The notes: generated by a model not told the origin, from the sequence alone. 64,000 nt of DNA from Pestalotiopsis fici W106-1 (GCF_000516985.1 NW_006917091.1:2583399-2647398); one strand, 5' to 3'; counted from the stretch's first letter, positions 44,954 to 57,284 are shown. Translations and numbers: made by a program.

Positions 44954-45837
44954 AATAGTCTTTCAAGTAATCGCTGAGATGATGATCTTGCTCGTCTTTT
45001 GTGGTACTCTGCTGTGTTTGGTGGACTTTGCAAGTTGAAAGCGGAGGTAGTAGAATAGGGCCAAAGATTATGACAATGATAAAGGCGAGTTAATGACAGC
45101 TGGATGAAACGTGTACGGAGTATTGGACGAGATCTCGGAACGAAAGAGAGGGTTTGAGAATCAGAATCAGGGATGGGTTTGTATGTCATTCAAGTAGAAG
45201 TGGGCGCAGTCACCTTGGATATCTACTTCTAGTCCATGTTCTAGCCCAGCGCTACAAGCTTGGCGGCGGCCAGCTCAAGTCCCGCCGCTAGTCATTACGA
45301 TGGCAGACCGGGATCAGTGCGAGTACCGTTGGTCTCAGCGTCTGCAGTTGGTACTTTTGAGGAGCAAAAGGCAATAGAAGCAATACGATATCTTGAGGCT
45401 GACATGGCAATTTCAATTCAAATGTGGCCTGTCACCAATAATACCACTGTCATACTCTGTACAAAGATGTCAAGTTGCATTACAATTGTCGGCAGCCCCG
45501 CGGGGTCAGTACCGTCGCACATGCTGGGGCTGATTACATAGGTATGTATGTACTGATTAGCTCTTTACACAATCGCCACAGCTTGGCTACAAATATGAAA
45601 ACTAAGTACATTTTAATTCTGAAAAAGAATATTAAAAAAAAAAAAGGGAACTTTGGTCGCCCCGCCTTTAGCTCAAATGAAGAAAATTTATATAGGAGAA
45701 TCCTTCTAGTCTAACTCCTCAAACATTGCAAGACTTTATATGAAAATCATCCATCGCCAAACCCGTAACGCCCAACGATAAACTCTACTGTAGGGTTTTA
45801 CCCCATCTTTAATCTTGAATCTATTGAAATCATCTCC
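44954..45837. other. Intergenic, no gene seen
   Basis: Separates the two four-TM genes. It holds the promoter of the first and an A-rich tract near 45630-45645. No supported ORF. Confidence 0.45.
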
Positions 45838-46475
45838 TCACACGGTATCAACCGACTTGTAGCTTCCACGATGCTGGTCCAAAGGTACCATGGAGTCACT
45901 CATCATGACTTCGCTTGTCAAGACTGGCTGTCGAGACTTGCGGAATTCAATGTAGAAAATCGCAGCTGCATATGCAGAGACAATACTTTAAACTTGGAAT
46001 TAGCATGAATTCCAAATGACTCGGCTCGATGCACTAACCTGGTGATGATGGCAAGAACGACAATAACCCAGTTGATCGTGCAGCTTGTTCCCAGGCACGA
46101 ATTGACGTTGGTTTGGATGGCCAAAAATGCAATGGCGGCCCAGAACAGGATCTCGAGGCAGTTGAGAATGGTGTTTGCCTTCAAACTAGCCCATCTCCTG
46201 GCCCGGTGCCAGTGCTCCGTTATCAATTCATAGGCAAGGAATCCGAGTGATTTGGCGCCCTTTGTTATATCGTTAGCTCATGGTACTGAGATGATAGTAT
46301 TTCCAAGGTTCGAGGCAAATTTGCATACCATACTGAGGGCCATGGTGTCATTTCTTCGGAGTTGGCCACCTTTGATAAAGATTCGCGCCACCGCAAGAAC
46401 GATCACTGTGATGACCAAGAAAAGCTGAACCATGTGGACAGCGAGAATGTATCGCGGGTTCAAGAGAAAAGCCAT
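45838..46475 (-). CDS. Four-TM MARVEL-like membrane protein
   Basis: Three exons: 46475-46329, 46259-46039 and 45985-45838, giving 171 aa. The introns (69 and 53 nt) start GTATGC and GTTAGT and both end AAAG. The ATG at 46475 is chosen over an upstream in-frame GTG. TM segments are ILAVHMVQLFLVITVIVLAV, LGFLAYELITEHW (weak), CLEILFWAAIAFLAIQTNV (flanked by two Cys in a loop, CLGTSC) and WVIVVLAIITSIVSAYAAAI. A short polar tail ends the protein. 'Four TMs with a paired-Cys loop and a Trp before the last span' is common in fungal MARVEL-type proteins of the plasma membrane or eisosome. This is a layout-based suggestion. Confidence 0.75.
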
Positions 46476-47378
46476 GGCTGACGTCACAACTGGAATTGAT
46501 CACGAAGATGCTTTTGCTGGGTATATTGAGTGTGGTTGTGGTGGCAATGGTAATGATGTGAATGAATAGTGCTTTGAGATGTTGAGCAGAATATGCAAAA
46601 TCAACTTCAAGTTTCGACCTCTTATGGATCTTTATAGACACATATCTCCTCTTCATCTTTCAATAGTCGATATCGCATCTTCCAAAATAGCATCATGAAG
46701 CCATTCCATGTTGTCCGAGTCAGCTCAGCCTCTCACCTATCTGGTAAGAAAAAGCTTGGCCTTCGGTTGGCCTGTTTATTGGCTCCAATATGTATACCAG
46801 ATGAACAGCCTCAAAAAAACAGAGTTTGAGTTTTTTTTCCTACATCAAACGCCATGACAAAAGAGTTATAATAGCTTGAGAAGCCTGACTAGCAGCAGCA
46901 CTGCGCCGCCTTTGCTTCTAGTTGATGCGAAGAATATGGAACGTTTTCATTAGATTTGGATCGCCAAGCAACCCTGGACCCATCTCGGTCTCGGGTCGTT
47001 AGGCAACGGTTAATCCAACTTAATCCAACCCCACAAGACTCTCGCTCTCGGGTTTTGCTCACAATGATTGGTCAACTGTCTAAGTGAGTCTATTCGGCCT
47101 AGTGCCTGTGCCCCTGCGTCGCTCTGCCTATGCCGAAGTACCTATGCGCATGTTACCCAACCCTCGTTGCCTCGCATGAAATTATAGCACGAACCACGCC
47201 TCCGTGACATAATGGGTAGGTGGATTGGCGTAGATCTTGGAAAGCCGCTAGCTTTGACTATACCGAGATCTACATCAATCAACACATATATATGTATGGT
47301 ACCTTGCCCAAGTAACTTGTAATGATTCTATTGTATCATCATCAATTCATCCTAGCTTCTCACAATCAGTGCTTCGCA
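46476..47378. other. Divergent promoter region
   Basis: 903 bp between the four-TM gene and the oxidase gene, which run in opposite directions. A CATATATATATGTA TATA-like element lies near 47284, about 95 bp before the oxidase ATG. No gene is seen. Confidence 0.45.
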
Positions 47379-49074
47379 ATGTCCTTTCTCAACACTGCAG
47401 TCGCGGCTCTTTTGCCAGCGCTTGCAGTCGCTCAGTCGTTGCAAGTGCCAGTAGTATCCTTGTCCGAGGGAGCTACGTGCGGTTGCGCTCAATTGAGCTC
47501 AACGTTTGGCAACAAGACCATCTTCAGCAACTCTACTGCATACGCCACTGAAGTCATCGACTTTTGGGACGTTCGGTCGGACTTGGCACCTGCATGCATT
47601 TTCGAGCCCTCGAGCGCCAGTGATGTGTCCAGCGCTCTGCAAATCCTTGCTGGCTGTGGCACACAGTTTGCTGTCCGCGGAGGCGGCCACATGAATGTGA
47701 GTCTCTCCAAAAGGCGAAAAGTCAGCCTTGTCGCTGCGACGTGCTGCAGTTCTAACGATACAGTAGTACCCGGGCGCCAACAATATCAATGGCGGAGTTT
47801 TGGTGTCGCTCGCTGCTTTGGACCAGAATATCGTCGATGCCGAGAGTCAGACAATCGACGTGGGACCTGGAAGCCGCTGGGTGGATGTGTATGACGCACT
47901 CGACGAATATGGCCTTTACACTATCGGTGGTAGAATGAAGACAATTGGTGTACCCGGACTTACTCTGATTGGTGGATTCCACTACTTTATCAACAAGTAT
48001 GGATTTACCATGGACAATGTCTTGAGCTACGATGTCGTTCTTGGTAACGGTACTCAGGTCGTCGCGAACAAGACCGATAATTTTGAACTCTTCTGGGCAT
48101 TGAAGGGAGGCGCCAACAACTTTGGACTCGTCACAAACTTCAAGCTTCAGGCGTACCCCATCGCCAACGTCAGCATCACTTACCAAAACTTTAACGAATC
48201 TGCCATTGAGGATTTCATCGGCGCCACAGTTGATCTTGTCAACAATGACGGACCGGAACTGGCAGCAGGCTCGGTGATCACCATACAGTACAACGCAACT
48301 ACGAAGGAAGTTACCTCATTCATCATGGGAATGCAAGAAGGAACGGAATCACCCCCCTCTCGTTTCGATGCCTTTTCGAAAATTCCCTCGACCTCTACAA
48401 TGAACGCAGTCATGAGTCCCAAGCAATGGCACGCAAACCTTGATACTCCCAACCAAATGTTCCGGTAAGTTTGAATGATTTGGAATGCATTCTTAGGTGC
48501 TTTGCTAATACCTGCTTACATAGAGTACAATTCGCACACAAGACAATGATCCCCGATGCCGACCAACTCTACCGGATCTACCAGGGCTGGAAGGATGCCG
48601 TTGACTCCATTAGCGATGTCGAGGGCTTGTACCCAACTTTTGTGATGAACATTGTTCCAAAGAGCGCCCTCAGCGTGGCCAAAAACAATGGCGTTGGTAA
48701 CGTCTGGGGCCTAGATGACAGCCAATCCTATATCAGTACGTGGCGAGACAAGTCTATTCCTCAATATCGTTCTATATATCATGGCACTAATATCTCATGC
48801 AGTTTGGCAATTCTCAACTGGCTGGGCCAACGCTGAAGATGACATCCGCATGACATCATGGTCCCGATCCCTACTCGACTACTGGCACCAGGAGAACCAG
48901 CTCATGGGTTTGGCGCACGAGTGGCTCTACATGGGTGATGCTGGAGAATTCCAGGACCCTTATGTTACCTTTCCTCGCGAGAATGTTGAGAGGATGAGAC
49001 AGGTTCGCTCCGACTACGATCCGTTGGGCGTCTTTACCCGCCTGAACTGGGGTGGTTTCAAGCTTTCTCGCTGA
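47379..49074 (+). CDS. Secreted FAD-linked oxidoreductase (BBE-type)
   Basis: Four exons: 47379-47696, 47767-48464, 48524-48735 and 48803-49074, giving 499 aa. A signal peptide (MSFLNTAVAALLPALAVA) precedes a PCMH-type FAD domain: FEPSSASDVSSALQILAGCG, FAVRGGGHMNYPGANNINGG with the likely flavin-linked His, IDVGPGSRWVDVYDAL, and GVPGLTLIGGFHYFINKYG. In that last stretch the Cys of bicovalent enzymes is absent. WALKGGANNFGLVTNFKL follows. The C-terminal berberine-bridge-like end has YMGDAGEFQDP and RSDYDPLGVF. Such enzymes oxidise sugars or secondary metabolites, producing H2O2. A Zn2Cys6 regulator follows 389 bp downstream on the same strand. There is no biosynthetic core gene next to it, so the substrate is open. 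Confidence 0.88.
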
Positions 49075-49462
49075 GGCGAATAGTGGATATGCATTTTTAT
49101 GTGTTGGAATCATTGAATTCTGATATACACATACATGCACCAGTATCTACGTGTGGAAAACGCGAATGGCGATATTTATACTTCTTATTCAATGTTTATA
49201 GTGCACATCAATAGTACATAGAAATGGTTCAAACATCTTTCTTTGAGTCCAAGGCGCTAACGAATCGCGCGCCGCGCCAGATAGGGGCTCTGTAAAGGGA
49301 CGCTAGGCACCAACCTAAGGTCACCTACCTTACATAGGCTGCTGAGGTCCGCCCGGGCAGCCCGGACCTTCACAACCAATTGTCGCTGCTCCATTCACTG
49401 AGACCCCGGCTAATTAATTCCTTTACTGCTTCCACAAGCACTCAGAGACCACCGAAATTACC
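49075..49462. promoter_or_regulatory. Upstream region of second Zn2Cys6 regulator
   Basis: 388 bp without a gene. An AGGTCACCTACCT stretch lies near 49318. GC composition rises toward the regulator. Confidence 0.35.
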
Positions 49463-50760
49463 ATGAACGACCCTAGGTCATTGAGGACAAAGTCCCGTAC
49501 AGGCTGTCGAAGATGTAAGCAGAGAAAAGTCAAGGTAAGGCCATCTGTAGGCCACGCTACAAATGTCTGGCCAACTAATGCTGCCACTACAAGTGCGACG
49601 AACGAGTGCCATGTTCTGCCTGTACGCGTCACCGAGTATCGTGCAGCTTGACTGTAACCTCGGTCGGCCAAAGCAGATTACCTTTTCAGCCACCTCCTCG
49701 GAGTATACCATTGCGACAACAGCCAATTGTCATCGCTCCAGATGCGAAACCATCGATCCAAAGTGATTTCAGTCAGGACGTCCTAGCCACCTCGCAATTC
49801 CATCGCCCAACTTTGTCTCCATCAATGCCTTCAGGGCCCCCCATTAGCTCTTTAGGTCGGTCGCAGGGCATATCTACTAGTCGTCCAGATGAGCACACAG
49901 ATGCAAACAAATCCTGGCTACAGAACTTGCAATTGATGCATCACTACGCGACTTCGACATGCCACACCATGCCTCGCACACCTGAGCTCCTGCACATTTG
50001 GCAAGACGCCATCCCCAAAATGGCCTTCAAGAGTTCACACCTCATGTATCAAGTGCTCGCCGTCTCAGCCTTTCACAAAGCTCACCTAGCCCCATCAGAA
50101 CGGGAACATTGGGTCCTCAGAGCCCTTGGGTTCCATGGTAGGACGACAGAGGACCTGCGACTAGCAACACGAGAGTTGACGGAAGAATCATGTCATTCCA
50201 TCTTTGCGACAGCATCTCTCTTGGTCATCAACAGCTTCGCATCATACTCATGTCAAAGCCCAGGTAGCGCAATCGAGGACTTGCTCGACATTTTTGAACT
50301 CACTAGAGGCATGAATGGTATCCTCAAAATGTACGAGTCGAGCCTCTGGTCAGGGCCCCTCGCCCGACAATTCCATCCGTCGGATCAGCCCCGGGACTCT
50401 GCGGAGCTGGGGGATGTCATGCACGACCTTGCAAAGATGGCTGCGAGTCCATCAAATGTTGTAGGCTCGGACCCGGCCTGCCGTCAGGCCGCTGAATCTT
50501 TGACATATGCCATTGAGCGAGCAATGTTGACCAGCAGCGCTCCTCACTTGAGAGTGGTATTCTACTGGCCCATTGCTCTATCAGACGAATTCATGCGGCT
50601 TTTGAAGCAAAAAGAGCCTTCCGCTTTTGTGGTATTATGGTATTATGCCAGAGTTCTCTCATTAGGAGAGCCCAATGTATGGTTTTTGAGCGGGTGGGGT
50701 GAATCACTGCTCAGAGATGCTCAGCACTTGACGCATGATGCAGTGGGCACTTTGAATTGA
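49463..50760 (+). CDS. Zn2Cys6 transcription factor (Upc2-like layout)
   Basis: Two exons: 49463-49534 and 49594-50760, giving 412 aa. The zinc cluster GCRRCKQRKVKCDERVPCSA continues to CTRHRVSC with spacing x2-x6-x5-x2-x6. The intron falls just before the third Cys. After a Pro/Ser linker, residues ~150-400 have LQLMHHYATSTCHTM and HLMYQVLAVSAFHKAHLAPS. These match the short C-terminal ligand-type domain of the sterol-uptake (Upc2/Ecm22-like) subgroup rather than the long PF04082 domain. Target genes are unknown. The adjacent FAD oxidase on the same strand is a possible target. The gene converges on a membrane-protein gene. Confidence 0.87.
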
Positions 50761-50879
50761 CATTTGACCAATCCATCGTCTAGCTGTTTGTCAAAACTAA
50801 ATATTACTTTCAAGAGATCCAGCTATTGGAAGTATGTCGTCTTTCATACGAGTGAGCCACAGGTTGATTACTCTGTTCC

Positions 50880-51992
50880 TCAATAGCAATCTGTAAAAGC
50901 CCCCGTCACCTCTCCCTCCCTTACCTTGCAAACCAAATCTGCACATTTTCTGGGCAGACTCGAGTAGGTTCCACAGGGAGTCTTGTAGGTTTCGAGAGCG
51001 ACCAACAAAATGACCACCAGCGTGAAAGACATTAGGAGCATAGTATAGACCTTGTACCACGTTTCACCAATGCAGGGAAGAACAGTCGAGGTTGACCCGT
51101 GCCACACGTAATAGTAAAAGAAGATGGCGATAACGCTGGCGAGGGCAGATACGTAAAAGGCTCCGGTGATAAATGCCGACAATGTCAAAGGCAAGCCGGT
51201 CGGTTGTATGAAGGGCTTGATAAATGTCCACCACACGGCCAGCAGCCAACAGGAGGCCAATAAACCCAAGTAGAGCACTCGAAAGCACCGACTGGGCCGA
51301 TACGATGAAGAGCGGTATCTGATCACCACGGGCGACTTTTCTTCAGACGTGATGCATAAGCTGTCAACGGAATGCCTCGAGCGATCCGGGGCTGCGGAAC
51401 CGGTACCAGCAGTTCGTATCGAGTACATGAAATCCGACGTCAACCAAGGCGCCGCAAAAAGCCGGAGCAACCCCATGATGGACAAGGGGCCGAATACCCA
51501 GTCCAAACCAAAGTATTGGTTGTACATGATGGTGCCCGTGGCGCCGCCCAAGAGCATCACGAGGGATTGTAGACCCTGCAGTGTGACAATAATGGTCTTG
51601 AGCATTTCCGTCGATAGTAGTCGGACCGTGCCGCATTCCGGCAAGAGCGTACACAGCGGGAGGGCCTCGACGGCCATCAAGTCCGACCCGACCCATCCCT
51701 GACACGTCCAAAAGATGGCATTGGCGGCCGCGGCATCTCCGGGCTCCCACCGCCCTCCCCGGGCGCGGATGCGCCTGTCCACGATGGCGGCATAGCGGCA
51801 CAAGATGGTGGTGGGATTCAAGACGCAAATCCTATCGTGCCATCTCGGCTTGGACGAGACCAAGAAGGAAGGTTGCGGCGCGCCGGCCAGAATATGCGCC
51901 ACCAGCGGTGCCAGGCCGAGAGTCGATACAGATATCCAATCGGAGAAGCTAGTCTCTTGACTTTGGATGCGCAGATTGGCAATCGTGAGCAT
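50880..51992 (-). CDS. Multi-TM hypothetical membrane protein
   Basis: Intronless, 370 aa. About six hydrophobic segments are visible: near residue 20-35 (STLGLAPLVAHIL), 130-155 (IIVTLQGLQSLVMLLGGATG), 165-185 (VFGPLSIMGLLRLFAAPW), VLYLGLLASCWLLAVWWTF, AFYVSALASVIAIFFYYYVW and YTMLLMSFTLVVILLVALET. A loop with DRSRHSVDSLCITSEE separates the halves, and the tail contains Cys. A Cys/Trp-containing stretch (AIFWTCQGWVGSDLMAVEAL) and GTVRLLSTEMLK resemble segments of other uncharacterised fungal membrane proteins, but I cannot name the family. It sits convergent to the regulator, 119 bp away. Confidence 0.75.
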   Translation of the reverse strand: MLTIANLRIQSQETSFSDWISVSTLGLAPLVAHILAGAPQPSFLVSSKPRWHDRICVLNPTTILCRYAAIVDRRIRARGGRWEPGDAAAANAIFWTCQGWVGSDLMAVEALPLCTLLPECGTVRLLSTEMLKTIIVTLQGLQSLVMLLGGATGTIMYNQYFGLDWVFGPLSIMGLLRLFAAPWLTSDFMYSIRTAGTGSAAPDRSRHSVDSLCITSEEKSPVVIRYRSSSYRPSRCFRVLYLGLLASCWLLAVWWTFIKPFIQPTGLPLTLSAFITGAFYVSALASVIAIFFYYYVWHGSTSTVLPCIGETWYKVYTMLLMSFTLVVILLVALETYKTPCGTYSSLPRKCADLVCKVREGEVTGAFTDCY

Positions 51993-52813
51993 TTTCTACT
52001 GAATGACAGTCGTTCTTGTCGTGTATGCCGTTTCTTTCCTAGCTACTCGTTGTATCTCAAGGCGCATGCACCAAACGGGGAAAATTTGAAATGAAATACC
52101 ATTCTCCCGTGATGCGCATCTACTGCTGTTTGTAGAATGAGGCTGCCCAGACTTGAACGAATCTTGCGGTATATCACGTTGGAATGGTAAGAAGAAGGTT
52201 GTCAAGAGGTTGTAGAAGTGGCATGCCTGGGTTTTCTAGCTTACATCTATTCTATCAATGTATATGTAGGCATACCTGGTCGAGGGAAAATTACAGGGGT
52301 ATCATACTTGGCAAGTCTTACAGGCCTGCTGCTGTCTGTGGAATGGGAAGCTGTGAGTGGATCGGCACGCGAAACTTCCTGCCGTTATTCTAGAAAGATC
52401 ATCAAAGATATTTACGGATGCGAACCAATGAGACTCCAAGCTTTGCGGGACGATCGCTCTGCAGTGTGATTATAGCTCAATGATGATCAACCCCTGCTTC
52501 CTATCAGTTTTCAGACCAAGGATCTTTGACGTGCAGCGGGTTTTCTGAGGTCAGCACTAAAAAGCCACAATACTCCCTACATGGGTTTGAGGCAATGCGT
52601 GACGTTCGGAGAGGCGTGTTCCCTAATTCTGCGTAATTAATTTTCTTGGATTTCCTCGTATGATAATTTATTTTGTTTCTTTTCTTTTCTTTGTTTTTAT
52701 CTCCCGTCAATGTTTTTACCGTTTGGCACACATGGCTGCTTATATTGGTGAAATGCGTGCACAAACCACGAGCAGTCATATCCTATATTTGATGCTAGCA
52801 ACTAATTCTCCTC
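51993..52813. other. Intergenic, no gene seen
   Basis: 821 bp. The ORFs at 52184-52469 and 52504-52779 look spurious. A T-rich stretch lies near 52660-52700. Confidence 0.45.
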
Positions 52814-54773
52814 CTACAGCTCAACTTCGCCCCTGAATACGTTAACAGGGGATTGGTTCTCCAGGTCTGCAAAATATGCAAGAGGACAATCTGAGAACCA
52901 CATCTGCGGTTGACGATTGTAAAAGACGTCAAATCGTTTCTGGAGAGACTGGCTTAGATTTTTCACACCACCATTAGGATGTAGTACTTCCCACGGGTGG
53001 ATACACACCCTATCCTTGCACGTTTTCAGCACCATGACCAAAGCATTGAGACGCGAGAGAATCTCGCCAAGCGGCCGCCCTGCGATTTGATACGATGAAA
53101 CAGATGACGGTGTTGCTATGTTGGTTGTTTGAAAGGGATCAGACTGTCGGGCGTCAGCTTAGTTATGCAACTTTCAGGTCACGCTTCCATACCTTCAAGT
53201 CGTAGAATTCTATCTCGCCAGTACACCAGACCGAATAGTAGAGACTATATTCGTCAGATACTATTCGAATCCCTTTGTACGTGTTGTTCTGATAGATGTT
53301 CTTCCATTCCCCAGCTTCTCTATTCTTATCGGCCTTTCCACCATAGTTGCCTTCTGGCACTCCCTATAGATTATAAGCTACGCCTTATTTTCTGGAAGAC
53401 CGTTCAACTTACCATGCCCCAGTACTCAATAGTGGCATGCTCATGTCGATGAGAGAGATCATCGTCGGCCTTGTGTAGTGGCATTGCCACACCGTCTAGT
53501 GTCTTGGAGATACCAGCAATCTTCAAGAGTGTAGAGCTGACATCTGTGTGTGTCGTCACGACGTCTACTGCCTCTCCACGGGGAACGCCTGGTCCACGAA
53601 CGAAGAATGGGATGTGTATGTCGGTGTCTGTAGCGGTCAGTCCCGTCAGAGTCTGAAACGGCCTCGAACTCGAGGGCAAACAAGATTGTGTGCAATCTAC
53701 TTACCATAGCCACACTCTTTCCCCGGATGCATCTGATGCTGGCTAATGTGGTAGCCATTGTCAGTAGTGTAGAATATATACGTGTTGTCCAGCTGACCAG
53801 CATTTTCAAGTTCTTGGACTAGCCGTGGCAACATTTCGTCGACGGCTTGCAAGGCTCGCAAGCGTTGGCGCTGGTAGTGGTCGTTGTAAGCCAGTACGGT
53901 GTCATTCAGCTTTTTGAGGTCCTTGACCCAGCTGGCACCGCCAACAATTGGGGCATTGAAGCTTTCGGTGCGCGGAATGATGTATTCTTCAAATAGGTGC
54001 TGATGCCGAGGCGCAGACTTGGGCTCTTCCAAGTATGAAAGGTCACGCGCTGGATCTATGACCCAATTCGAATGCGGTGCGATTGGTGCAATCGTCAGAA
54101 AGAAGGGGTCTTCGTGAGACAAAGCGTCGCGGAGGAACCCAACAGCTTTGTCGGTGACTACATCTGTTGAATACTGTCCGGCATAGCTAACGGGCTCTTG
54201 CCCATTTCGAGTCATCTGGGAGTTCCAGTACTGATATGTATATGGATCAAGCAAGAACTCTGATCCGTTGAATCCCTTTGCGAAGGGCTTGTTGTAGTTG
54301 TCGACGGCGTGAAAGTTCCACAATTTCCCCACGTAGTATGTCTGGTAGCCAGCGTCTTGCATCCACAAGAACAAGTTGTCGTCATTCACGCCTTGATCAA
54401 CAACTTTTGGATAACCTCCATGAGGCGGCGCTACGTTGGTAACATTATGGTTATGAGCGGACCTGCCGGTCCAAAGCGACGCGCGCGAAGGACAGCATAG
54501 CGCAACTGTGCAGTAGTGCTGGTTGTATGTCAGGCCCTCGTTGACGATCAATGACTGTGATTCATCAGCAAATGTTCAAATTTTGCTTCCTTATTTCATG
54601 GCATTCACCTTCAAATGTTGCATATGGTCAACACTCTCCATATGCCAGTCCTGGTCATCCGTCAAGATGAAAAGGATGTTTGGTTTGGCGCATAGTCCAA
54701 GCTGTCCAAACAAGAACAGCACAAAGAGTACCTGCCACATTTTCGACGCAATATAATGAGTGGTATGTTTCAT
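52814..54773 (-). CDS. Secreted arylsulfatase-family sulfatase
   Basis: Five exons: 54773-54609, 54554-53705, 53627-53413, 53363-53193 and 53143-52814, giving 576 aa with all joins in frame. A signal peptide is best modelled from the second ATG at 54740 (MWQVLFVLFLFGQLGLCA). Sulfatase motifs follow: KPNILFILTDDQD (metal Asp pair), the formylglycine site CTVALCCPSRASLWTGRSAH (C-x-P-S-R-A), YQTYYVGKLWN, APIAPHSNWV and FYTTDNGYHISQHQMHPGK with the second metal-site Asp-Asn. This is a type I sulfatase that hydrolyses sulfate esters outside the cell, needing formylglycine conversion of the Cys. It is transcribed divergently from an MFS transporter, so a substrate-use pair is possible. No sulfate-controlled promoter element was identified. 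Confidence 0.9.
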
Positions 54774-55151
54774 GGAAAATGCTAAACAACAAGCTCTTTT
54801 CAATCCAATTTTGATTTTGCAGCCATTATCACCGTATAACTCTACCAACCGTAAAAGCGGAATGGCGGTTGGTGTGGGTCACATGGTGGACCGCCCGATC
54901 GCCGAGACGCAAGTGTCCGATCGCCGACCGGCTCCGTCGGCGGCTCCATGTTTCGGCAGGTGACTCTGGTACTCTGTACAACTCATTCTGACCGTATGCA
55001 GAAATCATCCAGGGTCACGATGCCCCGATAAGGGCTAGTTCCGACTCGAACTTTGTTCAACAATGGACAACGGTCTGATGTGGATGTTTTTGAGCGGCAC
55101 ACAGTCTCTTGAACTCTTTGCATTGAGACCAAAAATTGTAATCGTTGCAAC
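54774..55151. promoter_or_regulatory. Divergent promoter, sulfatase and MFS genes
   Basis: 378 bp between opposed ATGs at 54773 and 55152. A GATCGCCGA direct repeat with close variants lies at about 54897-54925 (CCGATCGCCGAGACGC, then CCGATCGCCGACC) and may be a shared operator. Confidence 0.5.
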
Positions 55152-57284
55152 ATGTCACATCAGAAATCTCACAATACCGCAAGGGTGGATGAGAGGAGTA
55201 GTTTGCTGGGTGTTGGCCAGACCACTAGTAAGCAATATTGCAAATGTCTATGGGAGATATTCACGAGAATTGATTCGCAATGTAGGCATCAATGGAAACT
55301 CCCACACAGAACAAGACTATATACAGCCCGTGGTACTATGGATGGTACTTCCCATTCTGCTCATGGGTAACAGAGAAACATATCATATGAACGGCAATGT
55401 GCTGACATAGCCAGGAATCTTTTTATCAAACGCCGTGTCGTCCGTGGTCATTGCCACAAATCAGCATATAGCCTCCGAGTTCAATGCCTTATCTTCAGCA
55501 GCATGGCTCTTGACGACGTACACGCTGTCTCAGTCCGCTAGCCAACCTCTGGTAGGAACTCCAAATGTGCTGGAAGTTGTACATTTAATGTCATGTTGAC
55601 CAATTATTAGTACGGCAAATTGAGTGACATTTATGGGCGCAGAAGATGTATTATTTTCAGCTGGCTAGTGTTTGGCCTTGGTTGTCTTCTTGTGTATGGG
55701 CATTTGTAGCCATTTAATTCCCATTGAAGCCGTATTTGAAGTACTGAATAATTCTAGGGCACTTGGTCAGAGATTCTGGCATGTTATTCTCGGCCGCGCT
55801 ATCAGTGGAATCGGGAGTGCAGGCAAGATAGCCTTGACATCGATTGTCGTGGCCGGTATATAATTATTATCCTGATGATTTTCCCTGTACTGACAATCTA
55901 GCGCAGACTTGGTGCCTCTCCGGGATGTCGCTCGTTACAGAGCATACGTGAACCTGACTGCAACGATTGCCAGATCTATAGGAGGACCAGTCGGAGGGTG
56001 GCTTGCAGGCAGTGTCGGCTGGCGATGGTAAGTCGCTTCCCCTCATACATGACGAAAGGCTAATGGAAACTTTCCCGGTTCAGGTGCTTCCTCATTCAAT
56101 TCCCTGTCGCTCTCGTTGGTCTTGGTCTCGTCATCTGGAAGCTCCCGGAGCCTAGATCCAACAACATTCTGGATACTTGCCAATATAGCCATGGTGCCTC
56201 GGCATTGCGTCGAATCGACTTTGCTGGTGCAAGTTCACTTGTAGGAGTCGTTCTTGCTGGACTTCTCTCTGTCGAGATGGCTACCAAACTAGGATGGTGT
56301 TGGCTAACGGCGAGTCTGGTGGTTGGCTTTATAATGTCCCTCGTAATATTCATCCTCGTTGAAAAATACTATGCCAGAGAGCCGATATTCCCACTGGGAC
56401 TCCTTGCTAATCCCGGCGTGTTGACATCATACGCGATCATCATGTTTCAATCCGCAGCACAATTCGGGGTCCGTCAAGTTCAGACTTGTCATTTCGATTC
56501 GAGAAGCTATGCTAATGTTTAGGCCAACAGCTTCTGTACGCGATCCCCATTTATTTCCAAGTCATCGGCCGAGAATCGATTTCGTCGTCTGGAACCCGAA
56601 TTGTCCCCGTGGTCATTGGCAATGCATTTGGAACGATCCTTAGTGGTCAACTAATCACCCGATACAAGAGATACAAGGTGATGACGGCCATGGGCAATGT
56701 GATTGGACTTGTTGGCTTCATTATCATCTTTCTGAGATGGCGCGGAAGCACCAGATGGTACGAGTCTGTCTTTGTCTCATTGCCTGGCATGGGTATGGGC
56801 ATAATTCAGTCGACAACTTTTGTACATTTAGCCGCGAGCCTTGAGCACTCTGAGATTGCAATTGCTGGCTCAGCGTGGTTCCTCGCCCAAAACGTCGGCA
56901 TCCTCGTGGGTGCTAGTCTGTCGACATCCATCATCAATCAAAGAACAAGTTTCTTGCTGGAAAAGAACTTGGACGGTATTGAAAATAAACAACAGGTGAG
57001 ACTCTACGACAAATATTGTGACTGTTAACTGATGTTGAGATATAAACAAGGTTATTGAGCGGGTGACATCCGACACAGAGTACATCCAGAAATTGCCAGA
57101 AGCAATATGGCGTCTGGTGGCAGATGCATTTATTCATGCACTCTCAAGTTCGAATGGTAAGGGCTTCCGAACGTTCTGAGACACAATTGAACCCTGACAA
57201 CAGCTAATCGTTGTAGTACTATCAATGGCACTTGTATCAATGGGGTTCGCAGTCACCATGTTAATGAGGGAAAAGAAGTTGTAA
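55152..57284 (+). CDS. MFS transporter, DHA2-like (vacuolar/drug exporter type)
   Basis: Ten exons were assembled: 55152-55227, 55286-55366, 55415-55551, 55611-55693, 55758-55855, 55907-56027, 56084-56468, 56531-56995, 57051-57156 and 57217-57284. The total is exactly in frame, 539 aa. Motifs include LSNAVSSVVIATNQHIASEF, WLLTTYTLSQSASQPLYGKL followed by SDIYGRRR (motif A), ILGRAISGIGSAGK, SIGGPVGGWLAGSVGWRW (motif C-like) and LLYAIPIYFQVIGRESIS. This resembles the 14-TM DHA2 group that includes vacuolar basic amino-acid (Vba-like) and drug exporters. The many small introns are typical of that fungal group. Cargo is unknown; its neighbour is a sulfatase. The junction at 55693/55758 is the least certain. 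Confidence 0.85.
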
